From positions 1 through 42,439 of the forward strand of contig JBDKVA010000067.1 of assembly GCA_039679375.1 (NCBI GenBank): a stretch of 42,439 nucleotides of DNA, read 5' to 3'. The stretch comes from JBDKVA01 sp039679375 (GTDB taxonomy: Bacteria > Bacillota > Clostridia > Acetivibrionales > DTU013). The position numbers were made by a program, and so were the translations under genes. How positions within the stretch are numbered: position 1 is the first letter of the stretch; each line of letters begins with the position of its first letter. This document shows, one piece after another, positions 16,420 to 23,606 of the stretch. The notes beneath the pieces are model-generated. The model ran no database searches. It was not told where the DNA came from and saw only the letters and a program-made list of their open reading frames with translations.

Positions 16420-17378
16420 GTTTAGATATAACTGACTTTAGCCGCAGTCACATAGAGGAAGCAGTTGATCTTGCTAGGGCAAATTATGAGGAAGAACGGC
16501 GATTTGTCGCCGTTCTTCCGGAAGTGGACATAATGCCGGATTTAACGCTCTTTGCCGACAGCGGCCTGGGAGTCGCCGCTTTTGAAAACGGCAGGATGGC
16601 AGGGTTTTTATGTTGCTTTAGGCCGTGGAATAACGCTTTCGGGACAACAGGAGTAAAGGGTACATTTTCACCCTGCCATGCTCATGGTACTACACAAGAA
16701 AACAGAAGCTATATTTTCAACCGTTTATATCAGGCGGCTGCCGAGAAATGGGTGAATAACGGGATTGTAAGTCATGCAATTGCTCTTTATGCTCATGATG
16801 CACAGGCAATAAACAGCTTCTTTATAAATGGCTTCGGACTTCGCTGTATCGACGCAATCCGTCCAATGGAAGAAATTGATTGCACGCCGTTACCCGATTT
16901 CAAATTTATTGAACTGCCGAAAGAGAAACAAATTGATATTTTACTGCTGAATAACATGCTTATTTCACATTCAAGCCGGAGTCCCATATTTATGTCTTTT
17001 CCTCAGCGTGACAGGCAATCACTGCAAAATGAACTTGACAGGCAAAACGGCCGGTATTTTGCCGCTTATAAAGGGAAAGAGATGGCTACATATGTAAAAA
17101 TTATGGACAACGGGGAAAGCTTTATCAGTGAAGAAAGCAGCGTTAAAAATATATGTGGCGCCTTCTGCGTGCCTGAATACAGGGGTAAGGGCGTTTACCA
17201 AAACCTGTTGAATTTCACCATATCCACATTAAAGAAAGAAGGCTATACCCGCCTGGGCGTTGACTTTGAGAGCTTCAATCCGACGGCCTGCGGCTTTTGG
17301 CTGAAGTATTTTACCGCGTACACGAACAGTGTTGTACGCAGGATTGACGAGCGTGTGCTTGAAAACAATAATTTATAA
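16416..17378 (+). CDS. Tandem-domain GNAT acetyltransferase
   Basis: 320 aa. The N-terminal GNAT-like half (1-140) lacks a clear acetyl-CoA loop. The C-terminal half (about 200-315) has CGAFCVPEYRGKGVYQNLLNFTISTLKKEGY, the standard R/Q-x-x-G-x-G/A-type binding motif (here YRGKGV), and FESFNPTACGFWLKYF. The start overlaps the RsgA stop by 4 nt. A perfect 13-bp hairpin lies within codons ~25-35 (16490-16519). The substrate is unknown. Confidence 0.82.
   Translation: MSLDITDFSRSHIEEAVDLARANYEEERRFVAVLPEVDIMPDLTLFADSGLGVAAFENGRMAGFLCCFRPWNNAFGTTGVKGTFSPCHAHGTTQENRSYIFNRLYQAAAEKWVNNGIVSHAIALYAHDAQAINSFFINGFGLRCIDAIRPMEEIDCTPLPDFKFIELPKEKQIDILLLNNMLISHSSRSPIFMSFPQRDRQSLQNELDRQNGRYFAAYKGKEMATYVKIMDNGESFISEESSVKNICGAFCVPEYRGKGVYQNLLNFTISTLKKEGYTRLGVDFESFNPTACGFWLKYFTAYTNSVVRRIDERVLENNNL
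16490..16519 (+). repeat. Perfect 13-bp hairpin inside the GNAT coding region
   Basis: GGAAGAACGGCGA, a TTTG loop, then TCGCCGTTCTTCC. It is fully complementary and GC-rich compared with its surroundings. No T-run follows, so it is not a classical terminator. Confidence 0.7.
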
Positions 17379-17532
17379 TGTATAGGAGTGGTGATTTCAA
17401 ATATGCACATGAAATAATCGGCCTTATGGAAAATTGGGGTAGAAAAAAAGTTTCTGCATAACGGCGGAGGGGCAGAAAGTGTAAAATAACACTGTACAAA
17501 AAGACTATAGAATTGCACAAAGCAGTACCTCC

Positions 17533-17568
17533 ACTTGCCTTATTTGGCAAGTAGGGGTGCCCTATAAT
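17533..17568 (+). promoter_or_regulatory. Hairpin plus possible promoter before the FlaR-like kinase
   Basis: ACTTGCC/GGCAAGT (17533-17552) is a perfect 7-bp hairpin. Its right arm GGCA can pair instead with TGCC at 17558-17561. TATAAT at 17563-17568 with TTATTT 17 bp upstream could be a promoter. The T7 run at 17573-17579 is too far for a simple terminator. Confidence 0.35.
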
Positions 17569-17615
17569 TTAATTTTTTTGCTTCAATGATACATACAAAA
17601 AGGGAAATTGGTATA

Positions 17616-18155
17616 ATGCAGAGAATACTACCAAACATGAATATACTAAATTATAAAAAAATAATCCTTGTCGGCAGCGCAGGCAGCGGCAAAAGCTGGC
17701 TGGCGAAACGGCTTGCCGGTATTACGGGTTACAAATTGATACATCTTGACTGTGAATTCTGGCAGCCGAACTGGACAAAGACGCCAAGGGAAGAATGGAT
17801 CGAGAAACAAAAAGGATTCATTAAAGGCGAAAAATGGATAATCGACGGAAATTACGGCAGTTCTATAGAACTTCGTTTTACTGCGGCTGATCTTGTAGTT
17901 TTTCTTGATATAAACCGGTTTGTCTGTATGTGGAGTGCAATCAAACGCCACGGCAAAAAGCGTTCCGATTTGCCTGACTATCTCGAAGAAAAAATGAACC
18001 TCGAATTTATTGAATTTTTGAAATGGATATGGACATTTCAAAAAACAGGAAAGAAAAAAATACTTGAGCTTCACGAAAAGTATCCTGAAAAAGAGTTTTT
18101 AGTCCTGAAAAGCAGAAAAGCGGTCATGAAGTTTTTAAGGACTCTGGAGGCATAG
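17616..18155 (+). CDS. FlaR-like / adenylate-kinase-like P-loop kinase
   Basis: 179 aa from the ATG at 17616, which has AAAAGGG 11 nt upstream. A start at 17586 is possible but has no Shine-Dalgarno. The Walker A motif is GSAGSGKS near residue 30. A lid-like W-x-R-E-E-W segment (KTPREEWIEKQ) and a DGNY substrate loop follow, with VVFLDINR as the Walker B strand. These small kinases (COG0563, 'topology modulation' family) are assumed to phosphorylate small molecules, but substrates are mostly unknown. The TAG stop lies 2 nt before the next gene. A decayed copy of its 3' end lies at 19509-19559. Confidence 0.82.
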   Translation: MQRILPNMNILNYKKIILVGSAGSGKSWLAKRLAGITGYKLIHLDCEFWQPNWTKTPREEWIEKQKGFIKGEKWIIDGNYGSSIELRFTAADLVVFLDINRFVCMWSAIKRHGKKRSDLPDYLEEKMNLEFIEFLKWIWTFQKTGKKKILELHEKYPEKEFLVLKSRKAVMKFLRTLEA

Positions 18156-18157
18156 GT

Positions 18158-18649
18158 ATGGGCAAAAATATACCGGAGAGCGAAGTACTATTTGCAACAG
18201 TTGATGATATTCCAGCATGGATGAAGCTTGTGGAAATTACAGAAGATAATTTTCCTGGGCTTGAAAAAGAGAGTTATCTTGAAACGCTTAGAAAGAATAT
18301 AGAACGGGAAACGGCCCTTTGTTATAAAGTCAATGGTATTATTGTTGGAATATTGATTTTTTCTCAAAAGAAGAATTGCCTGTCTTGCATGGCAGTACAT
18401 CCGCATTACCGCCGTTTGGGAATTGCATCAAAGCTGGTTGATAAAATGCTTGCGCTTTTGCCGCCTGATAAAGACATTACTGTGACAACTTTTCGTAACG
18501 ATGACGAAAAGGGTATTGCTCCGAGAAGGCTGTATAAAAAATTCGGCTTTGAAGAAGCGGAATTGCTTACTGAATTTGATTATCCTGTGCAGAAGTTTAT
18601 ATTGCATAGAAATATAAGTATTTATCCTGGTGGTAAGTGCAATCACTAA
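18158..18649 (+). CDS. GNAT family N-acetyltransferase
   Basis: 163 aa. The acetyl-CoA signature is SCMAVHPHYRRLGIASKLVDKML (R-R-x-G-I-A) and the C-terminal strand is RRLYKKFGFEEAE. TGGAGG lies 12 nt upstream, within the end of the kinase gene, and the 2-nt gap implies co-transcription. The build resembles small amine or antibiotic acetyltransferases. The acceptor is not identifiable. Confidence 0.87.
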   Translation: MGKNIPESEVLFATVDDIPAWMKLVEITEDNFPGLEKESYLETLRKNIERETALCYKVNGIIVGILIFSQKKNCLSCMAVHPHYRRLGIASKLVDKMLALLPPDKDITVTTFRNDDEKGIAPRRLYKKFGFEEAELLTEFDYPVQKFILHRNISIYPGGKCNH

Positions 18650-18670
18650 AAAATTGTTTCAGGAGGTCCG

Positions 18671-19471
18671 ATGATTATGCAAGAAAAGCCAAAATATTTG
18701 TATCACGGCAGCCAGCATAAAGCTGACATTTTAATTCCCAATACTGCAAGTAGTTTGCCGGAGGAGAACGGTACAGAGTGCGGCGTATATGCATATGAAA
18801 ATATTAATGATGTTTTGCCGTTCACGCTTTCTATTAAGCCATACTGCAATGGTAAGAAGTCTTTTACAGTTGACGATTCTACAGGCGTGGTAACGATTTC
18901 GGCTGGAATTCTTGATAAAACCGCTCCCGGGTATATCTATAAAATGCCTGCGGACAGTTTTGAAAAAATTGATGAAAGGCAATGGCTTTCACGCAATCCT
19001 GTTATTCCGGCTGAGGTTATTACTGTATATTCAAAAGATTTTATGAGTAAAGTTGTTCTAACAGGAAGTGCCAAGGAAATCAGGGATATATCCGATAGTA
19101 TTTCATATTGCGGTCTTGTCTGTAAGCTTTGCCATCTTGCTGGAAATTGTGAAGGCTGCAGAAGTGAAAACAACTGCTGCGGTTCACGTAAAACCGCCGA
19201 AGGTTGCTATCAGTACAACTGCTGCACTGAAAAAGGCATTGACGGTTGTTGGCAGTGTGACAATGCTCCCTGCGATAAAGGAATGTTCTCCGATTGCCAC
19301 GATATACGGCTGCGGGCTTTTATCAAATACATAAAAGAGAAAGGCAGGGATAAACTTGCCGAAAGATTGTATTTCAATATGCAAAATGGCATTTATTATG
19401 GCCATGGCAAGGACTATGACGGACTTGGCAGCATTGATAAAGTAATGAAAAAGCTGGAGAAAGTGTATTGA
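18671..19471 (+). CDS. Two-domain protein: ART-like N-terminal domain plus Cys-rich DUF3795 domain
   Basis: 266 aa. GGAGGT lies 4 nt from ATG 18671 and 10 nt from ATG 18677, and the second may be the true start. The N-terminal ~110 residues begin KYLYHGSQHKADIL and contain GVYAYEN, a layout seen in small ADP-ribosyltransferase-fold or RNA-2'-phosphotransferase-like domains. That reading is tentative. Residues ~140-260 are a DUF3795 domain with a dense Cys array (YCGLVCKLC, CEGC, CWQCDNAPC), likely metal-binding. No function is known. Confidence 0.7.
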   Translation: MIMQEKPKYLYHGSQHKADILIPNTASSLPEENGTECGVYAYENINDVLPFTLSIKPYCNGKKSFTVDDSTGVVTISAGILDKTAPGYIYKMPADSFEKIDERQWLSRNPVIPAEVITVYSKDFMSKVVLTGSAKEIRDISDSISYCGLVCKLCHLAGNCEGCRSENNCCGSRKTAEGCYQYNCCTEKGIDGCWQCDNAPCDKGMFSDCHDIRLRAFIKYIKEKGRDKLAERLYFNMQNGIYYGHGKDYDGLGSIDKVMKKLEKVY

Positions 19472-19508
19472 TTAAAGTTCAAAGTTCATGCTATGCTCGA
19501 AAATATCA

Positions 19509-19559
19509 GGCAAAGAATTTATAGTATTAAAAAGCAGAAAACAAGCAGGAAACTGTTGA
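19509..19559 (+). pseudogene. 3' remnant of a FlaR-like kinase gene
   Basis: The frame ending at TGA 19557-19559 reads GKEFIVLKSRKQAGNC. It matches the C-terminal EKEFLVLKSRK of the intact kinase at 17616-18155 in 9 of 11 positions. Bases just upstream (about 19495-19508) resemble the preceding EKYP codons with a base lost. The rest of the gene is missing, so it is a scar of a deleted kinase copy. Confidence 0.6.
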
Positions 19560-19580
19560 ATGATTGGAGTTGTAACAAAT

Positions 19581-20063
19581 ATGCCGGAACTTGAAATAAC
19601 AAATATGGTAATGGTGCAGGACAAGACCACAGGTAAAGTGGTTGTGCAGAACAGAATTAAGAGATGGTGTGGAATATCGTTCCCCGGCGGTCACGCTGAA
19701 GATGGCGAAACCATCTACGATAGTGCCGTACGTGAAGTGAAGGAAGAAACAGGACTTGATATTTGGAATCTCAAAGCCTGCGGCTTTATGTATTGGTTTA
19801 ATAACAAAACCTTCGATCGCTATTTTACATATTTTTATAAAACCAGCGACTACTCCGGCGAACTGATTGATAAGACCGATGAAGGCCCTGTATTTTGGAC
19901 AACTATTGATGAGATCGTAAATATGCAGCTTGCTCCGAGTTTTAAAGAATACCTGCCGATGTTTTTGGAAGGTAAATACTGCGAGGCCTATTGCTCGTGG
20001 AACGATGATATGAAGCTTGAAGAACTGCCAAAGGAAAATCCTTTTGGGATAATATACAGATAA
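19581..20063 (+). CDS. NUDIX hydrolase (MutT-like)
   Basis: 160 aa from ATG 19581, which has TTGGAG 11 nt upstream. The longer start at 19560 precedes that site. The NUDIX box is complete: G-x5-E-x7-REVKEETGL, beginning GGHAEDGE at about residue 42. It lies close to the N-terminus MPELEITNMVMVQDKTTGKV. The family hydrolyses nucleoside diphosphate derivatives such as 8-oxo-dGTP. A deleted second copy of a very similar gene lies at 30644-30806. Confidence 0.9.
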   Translation: MPELEITNMVMVQDKTTGKVVVQNRIKRWCGISFPGGHAEDGETIYDSAVREVKEETGLDIWNLKACGFMYWFNNKTFDRYFTYFYKTSDYSGELIDKTDEGPVFWTTIDEIVNMQLAPSFKEYLPMFLEGKYCEAYCSWNDDMKLEELPKENPFGIIYR

Positions 20064-20105
20064 AAATCAATGAGTTAAAAACAAATGTAGGTTGGAGCTG
20101 TAACA

Positions 20106-20402
20106 ATGAAAAATTGGTATAAAGAAGATTACAGTTTTAAAATAACAGTGCTGTCTGTAAAGCCTGACAATAAGCCGGAAAATCATTGCCGTAACGGTCA
20201 CGAAGTTGGTGATGAGTTTACCTGCGAATACGGCTGCCCGGACAGATTTTGCTCAAAATCCATGCTCAAGCTGTTTCCATTGATGGAAGCCGTCCGCAGC
20301 GGCGGCGACTTGTGCAATCTCGGCGGCAGCGATAAGCATATTATAGAATTTGACTGCCCGGACGGTGTTGTGCGGTTTAAGCTGGAGGCAATACTGGAAT
20401 GA
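20106..20402 (+). CDS. TIGR04076-like small Cys-containing protein
   Basis: 98 aa. The layout FKITVLSV...NGHEVGDEFTCEYGCPDRFCSKSMLKLFPLMEAVRSGGDL resembles TIGR04076-family proteins of unknown function. Five Cys residues could bind metal. The upstream TTGGAGCTGTAACA resembles the region before the NUDIX gene (TTGGAGTTGTAACA). It overlaps the following kinase by 4 nt (ATGA). Confidence 0.7.
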   Translation: MKNWYKEDYSFKITVLSVKPDNKPENHCRNGHEVGDEFTCEYGCPDRFCSKSMLKLFPLMEAVRSGGDLCNLGGSDKHIIEFDCPDGVVRFKLEAILE

Positions 20403-20917
20403 AATTATATATTGTCGGTTCTGTTGCCAGCGGTAAAACAACGCTTGCGAAACGTTTATCAAAAATTACCGGCATACACTATACGGCACTTGATGAAATA
20501 GTACATAAGCCAGATATGTCCAGTAAATGGGGTAATAATAAAAGGACTATCGAAGAACGTGACGAAATGTTTAGTCTGATATTGCATCAGGAGAATTGGA
20601 TTATTGAAGATACCGGAAGGTCGTGCTTTTCGGAAGGGTTAAAGCAGGCGGATACAATAGTATTACTAGACACCTCACCTTTAACACGGAGACACAGAAT
20701 TATTTTTCGGTGGATAAAGCAACGGATTGGTATTGAAAATTGCTCATACATACCAAGCTATGCAATGCTGAAAAGTATGTTCAGATGGTCAAAAGAATAT
20801 GACAATGGAAAAGATGGACTGCATGAGCGGATTAAGCCGTATCAAAACAAAACGATTGTATTATGCAATAATAATGACGTTAATAAATACATATCGGAGA
20901 TAAGAGCCAGGCCATGA
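20399..20917 (+). CDS. FlaR-like P-loop nucleotide/small-molecule kinase
   Basis: 172 aa. The Walker A motif is GSVASGKTT at residues 7-15, with LDEIVHKPD in the substrate loop and TIVLLDTSPLTRRHRI as Walker B plus the lid arginines. It is similar in build to the kinase at 17616 but clearly diverged. The start overlaps the upstream stop (ATGA). The substrate is unknown. Confidence 0.82.
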   Translation: MKLYIVGSVASGKTTLAKRLSKITGIHYTALDEIVHKPDMSSKWGNNKRTIEERDEMFSLILHQENWIIEDTGRSCFSEGLKQADTIVLLDTSPLTRRHRIIFRWIKQRIGIENCSYIPSYAMLKSMFRWSKEYDNGKDGLHERIKPYQNKTIVLCNNNDVNKYISEIRARP

Positions 20918-20972
20918 ATCGAGTAATTATTTGCCAATGAAGGGACATTGTGGAGTATGCGGGAGGTTAATT

Positions 20973-21983
20973 ATGAGTGAATTGCGGTACAACTTGCAAT
21001 TTGATAAGCTTTGCAATGTTTTAAAGCTGGGAAGATTAATCGGCTCACCCGAACCAATTTCAGGTGGACTTTTACATAAAATGTTTAGCGTTGAAACATT
21101 GCAGGGCAAATATGCTATAAAGGCTTTAAATCCGCAGATTATGCTTCGTCCGGCAGCTATGCAGAATACTATTAATTCAGAGAACATAGCAGCTATTGCA
21201 GCAAAAAATGTTTCTGCCGCTCCCGCAAAAATTTTTGACGGCAAGGCTATACAGGAAATAGACGGACAGTATTATCTTGTGTTTGATTATATATATGGCA
21301 AAAGCTTGTTCGGAAACGGAATTAAAACTTCGCACTGCGAACAAATTGGTATTATTCTTGCAAAAATACACGCCACAGATTTTTCTGAGCTTGGACTGAA
21401 TGATAGTTACACGGCAGACGAACCTGTACCGGATTGGAATTTCTATTTGCAAAAAGGTGAAGAAGCTAATGCAGTTTGGGCTGATATTTTACGCGGCAGC
21501 ATTGATAACTTATACGAATTTAGTGACCGCCTGTGCCGTTCGGCAAAGATATTGTCTGATAACACTGTTATCACACATGGCGACTTGGATCCAAAGAATG
21601 TTATTTGGAGTAACAATACTCCGATATTGATTGACTGGGAAGCTGCAGGGTTTATCAATCCGGAGAACGACCTGCTTGAAACTGCTGTTTATTGGTCGAA
21701 AGACAGTTCAAAAACAATTGATAAAACTAAGTTTATGGCTCTTATAAACGGATATAAAAAGATTACCCCTAACTTGAAAGCTGATTGGAAAGTCGTTTTG
21801 GATAAAGGCTTTTCGGGATTACTCGGTTGGCTTGAATACAGCCTAAAACGCTCATTGTGGATTGAGTGTACTGATGAAGATGAAAATAGAATGGGAACGG
21901 AGCACGTAACAGGAACAATAGACACTATAATTAAATATGCAGAGAGTATTAAACAATTAGAAGAATGGCTGAAAGAGGTATAG
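20973..21983 (+). CDS. Aminoglycoside phosphotransferase / choline kinase-fold (APH) protein
   Basis: 336 aa from ATG 20973, which has GGGAGGTT 5 nt upstream. The ATG at 20931 lacks one. The catalytic loop is HGDLDPKNVIW with D as base, and the metal motif is ILIDWEAAGF. Both fit the APH family. The N-lobe YAIKAL carries the ATP-binding Lys. It could inactivate an antibiotic or phosphorylate a metabolite. Its island context favours a resistance-like role, but no specific antibiotic can be named. Confidence 0.85.
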   Translation: MSELRYNLQFDKLCNVLKLGRLIGSPEPISGGLLHKMFSVETLQGKYAIKALNPQIMLRPAAMQNTINSENIAAIAAKNVSAAPAKIFDGKAIQEIDGQYYLVFDYIYGKSLFGNGIKTSHCEQIGIILAKIHATDFSELGLNDSYTADEPVPDWNFYLQKGEEANAVWADILRGSIDNLYEFSDRLCRSAKILSDNTVITHGDLDPKNVIWSNNTPILIDWEAAGFINPENDLLETAVYWSKDSSKTIDKTKFMALINGYKKITPNLKADWKVVLDKGFSGLLGWLEYSLKRSLWIECTDEDENRMGTEHVTGTIDTIIKYAESIKQLEEWLKEV

Positions 21984-22029
21984 CAAGCATATTTAAGATT
22001 ATAAATCAGAAAAATACTTTATAAAATCA

Positions 22030-22058
22030 TTGATTCTGTTAATACTTGATGTTATGAT
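22030..22058 (+). promoter_or_regulatory. Promoter of the histidyl-tRNA synthetase leader
   Basis: TTGATT (22030-22035), a 17-bp spacer, then TATGAT (22053-22058). This is a good sigma-A promoter placed so that transcription would start about 20 nt before the leader-peptide ATG. Together with the downstream elements it makes a complete attenuation leader. Confidence 0.7.
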
Positions 22059-22087
22059 ATTTTTATAATTATTTGGGAGTTTATGTA

Positions 22088-22144
22088 ATGAGAAATATTA
22101 TAATTCTTAATCAACTTCATCATCATCACAAACAGCGCTTGTAG
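22088..22144 (+). CDS. Histidine-rich leader peptide of the hisS-like gene
   Basis: An 18-codon ORF, MRNIIILNQLHHHHKQRL, contains four consecutive His codons (CAT CAT CAT CAC, 22118-22129). GGGAG at 22075-22079 lies 8 nt upstream and a good promoter lies before it. A run of four His codons immediately upstream of a terminator and a histidyl-tRNA synthetase gene is the hallmark of a classical ribosome-stalling attenuator, as in the enterobacterial his operon leader. Coding for a real regulatory peptide is therefore very likely. Confidence 0.85.
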   Translation: MRNIIILNQLHHHHKQRL

Positions 22145-22261
22145 CTATGAAACAAACCATAGGTGCAAGCGCTATAAGCGTTTGTGCCTATGATGGTGGC
22201 AAGATTAACAATATAAGCACCATTCAGGCATAAATAATAAATGCTTGGATGGTGTTTTTTT
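22118..22261 (+). promoter_or_regulatory. Histidine attenuator with mutually exclusive RNA structures
   Basis: Segment 1 is 22134-22149, segment 2 is 22158-22173 and segment 3 is 22177-22192. Segments 1 and 3 are near-copies (13 of 16) and both are complementary to segment 2. 2:3 is a 16-bp stem with three G-U pairs. 1:2 is an 8-bp core plus 5 bp. Next comes ATGGTG (22193-22198), complementary to CACCAT (22218-22223) in the left arm of the terminator. The His codons CATCATCAT (22118-22126) are complementary to ATGATGGTG (22190-22198), 9 bp with one G-U. Stalling at His codons would free ATGGTG to block the terminator. Smooth translation would let it form. This switching order is inferred. Confidence 0.8.
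22218..22261 (+). terminator. Intrinsic terminator of the histidine attenuator
   Basis: CACCATTCAGGCAT (22218-22231) pairs over 14 positions (two G-U) with ATGCTTGGATGGTG (22241-22254). The loop is 9 nt and T7 follows at 22255-22261. It lies only 29 nt before the synthetase ATG, so it must be conditional. Confidence 0.9.
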
Positions 22262-22289
22262 ATTTGAACAAAAACAGGAGGTAATATTC

Positions 22290-23606
22290 ATGGCGATTGA
22301 GTTAAGAAATTTGAAAGGGACCGGCGATTTTATGCCCCAGGAACAAACGGTAAGGCAGGAGATTATACGAAAGCTCCAGAATATATTTGAGAAATTCGGC
22401 TACCAGCCAATTGAAACACCGATTATCTGTTATTTTGATGTATTGGCTTCGAAATATGCAGGAGGTGCAGAAATTCTCAAGGAAGTGTATAAACTAAATG
22501 ATCAGGGCGGGCGGGAATTAGGTTTACGCTATGACCTGACAGTACCTTTTGCCAGGGTGATAGGGATGAATCCGGAAATCAGTAGGCCCTTTAAAAGGTA
22601 TGAACTTGGCACGGTGTATAGGGATGGGCCTGTAAAAACCGGAAGGAACCGCGAATTCATACAATGCGATGTTGATATGGTGGGTGTCAAATCTGTAATG
22701 GCTGAAGCCGAACTTATGATGATGGCCGTTGAGGTATATAAAATGCTGGGGTTGGATGTCTATATATCCTACAACAACAGAAAACTCCTGTCAGGAATCA
22801 TTGAGTCAGTTGGGATTGAACCGGCATTTGTTTCCGGGGTCATATTATGCATCGATAAGCTTGAGAAAATAGGTAGCGATGGAGTAGAATCAGAACTTTT
22901 GCAGCTTGGGATAGCAGCATCAAAAACCAATATGCTTCTTAATTATATGAAAATGCAGCCTGATGAGATGACGGCTACTCTTGTCTCAAAACAGAGAAAT
23001 GAGCGAATTGATCAAGGAGAAAAAGAACTTAGAGAGCTGGATTCATACATTGATGGTTTGGAAATCAAAAATACACTTCGATTTACTCCGAGCCTTGCAC
23101 GAGGACTTGAGATATACACAGGAATCGTATGGGAAGTGTTTTTAACGGATGGAAGTATAACATCCAGCGTAGGTGCGGGAGGAAGGTACGACAATATCAT
23201 CGGAGCATTTATTGATAACGGTCTTGACTATCCAGCCGTAGGAATGACCTTTGGGCTTGACGTAATCTATGAGGCATTAATGCTAAAAGATGTTATAGCT
23301 GCTAAGCCGCCCGTCGAATTATATATCATTCCGCTTGGTACAGAAAATGCCTGCCTGAAGCTTGCAACTAAATTAAGGAATAAAGGACTGAAAGTCGATG
23401 TAGACATGGCAGATAGAAGACTGAAGAAATCATTGGACTTTGCCAATAAGCAGGGGATTCCTTATGTCGTTGTACTTGGCGAAAATGAACTGGAGTCAGG
23501 GGAATTACTGTTGAAAGAAATGAAAACCGGCAAGGAGTATAAAGTTTGTATGGAGAAACTGGGGGAGGTCTTTGTGAAGTCATATTCTGCAGGGTGGAGA
23601 GCATGA
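22290..23606 (+). CDS. hisS: Histidyl-tRNA synthetase (HisRS), possibly an accessory copy
   Basis: 438 aa from ATG 22290, which has AGGAGG 7-8 nt upstream. It is a class II synthetase: motif 1 region YQPIETPIICYFDVLAS, motif 2 FKRYELGTVYRDGPVKTGRNREFIQCD, the HisA signature LARGLEIYTG with its catalytic Arg, and motif 3 GAGGRYDNIIGAF. The C-terminal anticodon-binding domain (about 340-430) is present: ELYIIPLG..., KVDVDMADRRLKKSLDFANKQGIPYVVVLGE. Active-site signatures and anticodon domain argue for an active HisRS rather than the regulatory HisZ. It overlaps the HAD gene by ATGA. It is controlled by the His attenuator at 22118-22261. Confidence 0.88.
   Translation: MAIELRNLKGTGDFMPQEQTVRQEIIRKLQNIFEKFGYQPIETPIICYFDVLASKYAGGAEILKEVYKLNDQGGRELGLRYDLTVPFARVIGMNPEISRPFKRYELGTVYRDGPVKTGRNREFIQCDVDMVGVKSVMAEAELMMMAVEVYKMLGLDVYISYNNRKLLSGIIESVGIEPAFVSGVILCIDKLEKIGSDGVESELLQLGIAASKTNMLLNYMKMQPDEMTATLVSKQRNERIDQGEKELRELDSYIDGLEIKNTLRFTPSLARGLEIYTGIVWEVFLTDGSITSSVGAGGRYDNIIGAFIDNGLDYPAVGMTFGLDVIYEALMLKDVIAAKPPVELYIIPLGTENACLKLATKLRNKGLKVDVDMADRRLKKSLDFANKQGIPYVVVLGENELESGELLLKEMKTGKEYKVCMEKLGEVFVKSYSAGWRA

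Noticed and set aside
22118..22261. T-box riboswitch for the histidyl-tRNA synthetase
   Set aside because: No T-box consensus (AGGGTGG-ACCGCG type) or Stem I with AG-bulge was seen. TGGTGGC at 22194-22200 is explained by the antiterminator pairing, and a His-codon leader peptide is present.
22290..23606. HisZ, the catalytically inactive HisRS-like subunit of HisG
   Set aside because: The HisA signature (RGLEIYTG), motif 2 and the C-terminal anticodon-binding domain are all present. No hisG or his genes follow.
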